Shown piece after piece: positions 5,473-6,542 of a stretch of DNA of 6,542 nt (positions are counted from its first letter, which is position 1; every line of letters begins with the position of its first letter). The notes under the pieces were generated by a model, which was not told the DNA's origin, did no database searches, and saw only the letters and a program-made list of their open reading frames with translations. This DNA is from Rhodosalinus sp046542825 (lineage in GTDB: Bacteria > Pseudomonadota > Alphaproteobacteria > Rhodobacterales > Rhodobacteraceae): contig NZ_JBKHAQ010000139.1 in assembly GCF_046542825.1 (NCBI RefSeq), forward strand, positions 1 to 6,542. The letters are read 5' to 3'. Position numbers and translations under genes: made by a program.

Positions 5473-6542
5473 ATGGCGGCGCCGCTTCTTCAGCTATCGG
5501 GTATCGAACTGGGCCACGGGGGGGCGCCGCTTTTCGCGGGCGTCGACCTGACGGTGCAGCCGGGCGAGCGGCTGGCGCTGGTCGGCCGCAACGGCTCCGG
5601 CAAGTCCACCCTGATGAAGGTCATGGCGGGGCTGGTGGAGCCCGACGCGGGCAAGCGCACGCTCGCGCAGGGCGTCGTGCCCGGCTATCTGGAGCAGGAA
5701 CCGGAGATGGACGGCTTCGCCACGCTGGGCGAATACGCCGCCGTCGGGCTGCCGCCCGAGGAGCACTGGCGCGTCGAACAGTCGGCCGAAGGGCTCGACG
5801 TGGCGCTGGACCGCGCCGTCGATGCGGCCTCGGGCGGCGAACGGCGGCGCGCGGCGCTGGCCCGCGTGCTGGCCGGCGCGCCGGAGCTTCTGTTGCTCGA
5901 CGAGCCGACCAACCATCTGGACATTTCCGCGATCCGCTGGCTCGAGGCGCGGCTCAAGCACTGGAAGGGATCCGTGGTGCTGATCAGCCACGACCGCGCC
6001 TTCCTGGCGGCGCTGGCGCGCGGCGTGCTCTGGCTGGACCGTGGCGTGGTGCGGCGCGCCGACATCGGCTTCGACCGCTTCGAGGCCTGGCGCGAGAAGG
6101 TCTGGGAGGAAGAGGATCAGGCGCGCCACAAGATGGATCGAAAGATCCGCGCCGAGGCGCGCTGGGCCGTCGAGGGCATCAGCGCCCGGCGCAAGCGCAA
6201 CCAGGGCCGGGTGCGCGCGCTGCAGGCGCTGCGGGCCGAACGCGCCGCGATGATCCGGCGCGAGGGCACCGCGGCGATGGCGCTCGAATCCGGGCCGAAA
6301 TCCGGCAAGCTGGTCATAGAGGCGGAAGGAATTTCAAAACGCTACGGAGAGAAACTGATCCTGCGCGAGACCTCGCTGCGCGTCCTGCGGGGCGACCGGG
6401 TGGCCTTCGTCGGACCCAACGGCGTGGGCAAGACGACGCTTCTGAAGATGCTGATGGGCGAGGTGGCGCCCGATACCGGCCGCGTGCGCCACGGCACCAA
6501 CCTTGTGCCTGCCGTCTTCGACCAGGCGCGCGCGCGGCTCGA
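5473..6542 (+). CDS. uup: ABC-F family ATPase, Uup type (3' end outside window)
   Basis: Soluble protein with two fused ATP-binding cassettes and no membrane domain. ABC-F proteins act on ribosomes; Uup itself is linked to ribosome function and DNA-related phenotypes in E. coli. Of an expected 600 or so residues, 356 are visible. Cassette 1 has Walker A GRNGSGKS (38-45), signature SGGERRR (120-126), Walker B ending LLLLDEPTNHLD (139-150) and H-loop H173 in ISHD. A charged linker (about 200-275) follows, with ARRKRNQGRVRALQALR (238-254), very like the Uup linker and the main reason for that subfamily choice over EttA or YbiT. Cassette 2 begins near 279, with Walker A GPNGVGKT (314-321); the rest is cut off. 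The ATG at 5473 has no ribosome binding site but gives the expected N-terminus MAAPLLQLSGIEL. The gene is frameshift-free as far as seen. Confidence 0.9.
   Translation, partial: MAAPLLQLSGIELGHGGAPLFAGVDLTVQPGERLALVGRNGSGKSTLMKVMAGLVEPDAGKRTLAQGVVPGYLEQEPEMDGFATLGEYAAVGLPPEEHWRVEQSAEGLDVALDRAVDAASGGERRRAALARVLAGAPELLLLDEPTNHLDISAIRWLEARLKHWKGSVVLISHDRAFLAALARGVLWLDRGVVRRADIGFDRFEAWREKVWEEEDQARHKMDRKIRAEARWAVEGISARRKRNQGRVRALQALRAERAAMIRREGTAAMALESGPKSGKLVIEAEGISKRYGEKLILRETSLRVLRGDRVAFVGPNGVGKTTLLKMLMGEVAPDTGRVRHGTNLVPAVFDQARARL

Noticed and set aside
5494..6129. 211-codon minus-strand frame opposite the ABC-F gene
   Set aside because: The plus strand encodes Walker A, signature and Walker B motifs across the same stretch, so this is a shadow.

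Overview
The window looks like ordinary chromosomal housekeeping DNA of a high-GC alphaproteobacterium. Rhodobacterales / Rhodobacteraceae is most likely. The grounds are the gene order yceD(DUF177)-rpmF-plsX-fabH-ihfA-merR, the strong third-position G/C preference, and close resemblance to remembered roseobacter/Rhodobacter proteins. This placement is by recognition; no search was run. I see no IS element, tRNA, rRNA, CRISPR array or phage gene, and no convincing undescribed system.

Layout. Two gene blocks point away from a short divergent region at about 3981-4075. Leftward (minus strand), in transcription order, are a DUF177/YceD protein (3423-3980), ribosomal protein L32 rpmF (3050-3256), phosphate acyltransferase plsX (1909-3024), ketoacyl-ACP synthase III fabH (941-1912, sharing 4 nt with plsX), integration host factor alpha ihfA (521-820) and a MerR-family regulator cut by the left edge (1-504). 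Rightward (plus strand) are a BamE-type outer-membrane lipoprotein (4076-4531), an OlsB-like N-acyltransferase of the GNAT fold (4628-5377) and the first 356 residues of an ABC-F ATPase of the Uup type, cut by the right edge (from 5473).

How the genes fit together. The leftward block joins ribosome assembly (DUF177, L32) to the entry of fatty acid and phospholipid synthesis (FabH starts acyl chains; PlsX makes acyl-phosphate for glycerolipid assembly). It ends with a DNA-bending protein and a regulator. The rightward block concerns the outer membrane (BamE) and a probable phosphorus-free aminolipid (OlsB-like), followed by a ribosome-associated ATPase. Candidate internal promoters before rpmF and ihfA suggest the leftward block is read as several overlapping units. 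The most notable details are a predicted leaderless start for the ABC-F gene, a perfect hairpin in the predicted rpmF leader, and a consensus -35 promoter in front of ihfA. No convincing intrinsic terminator was found.
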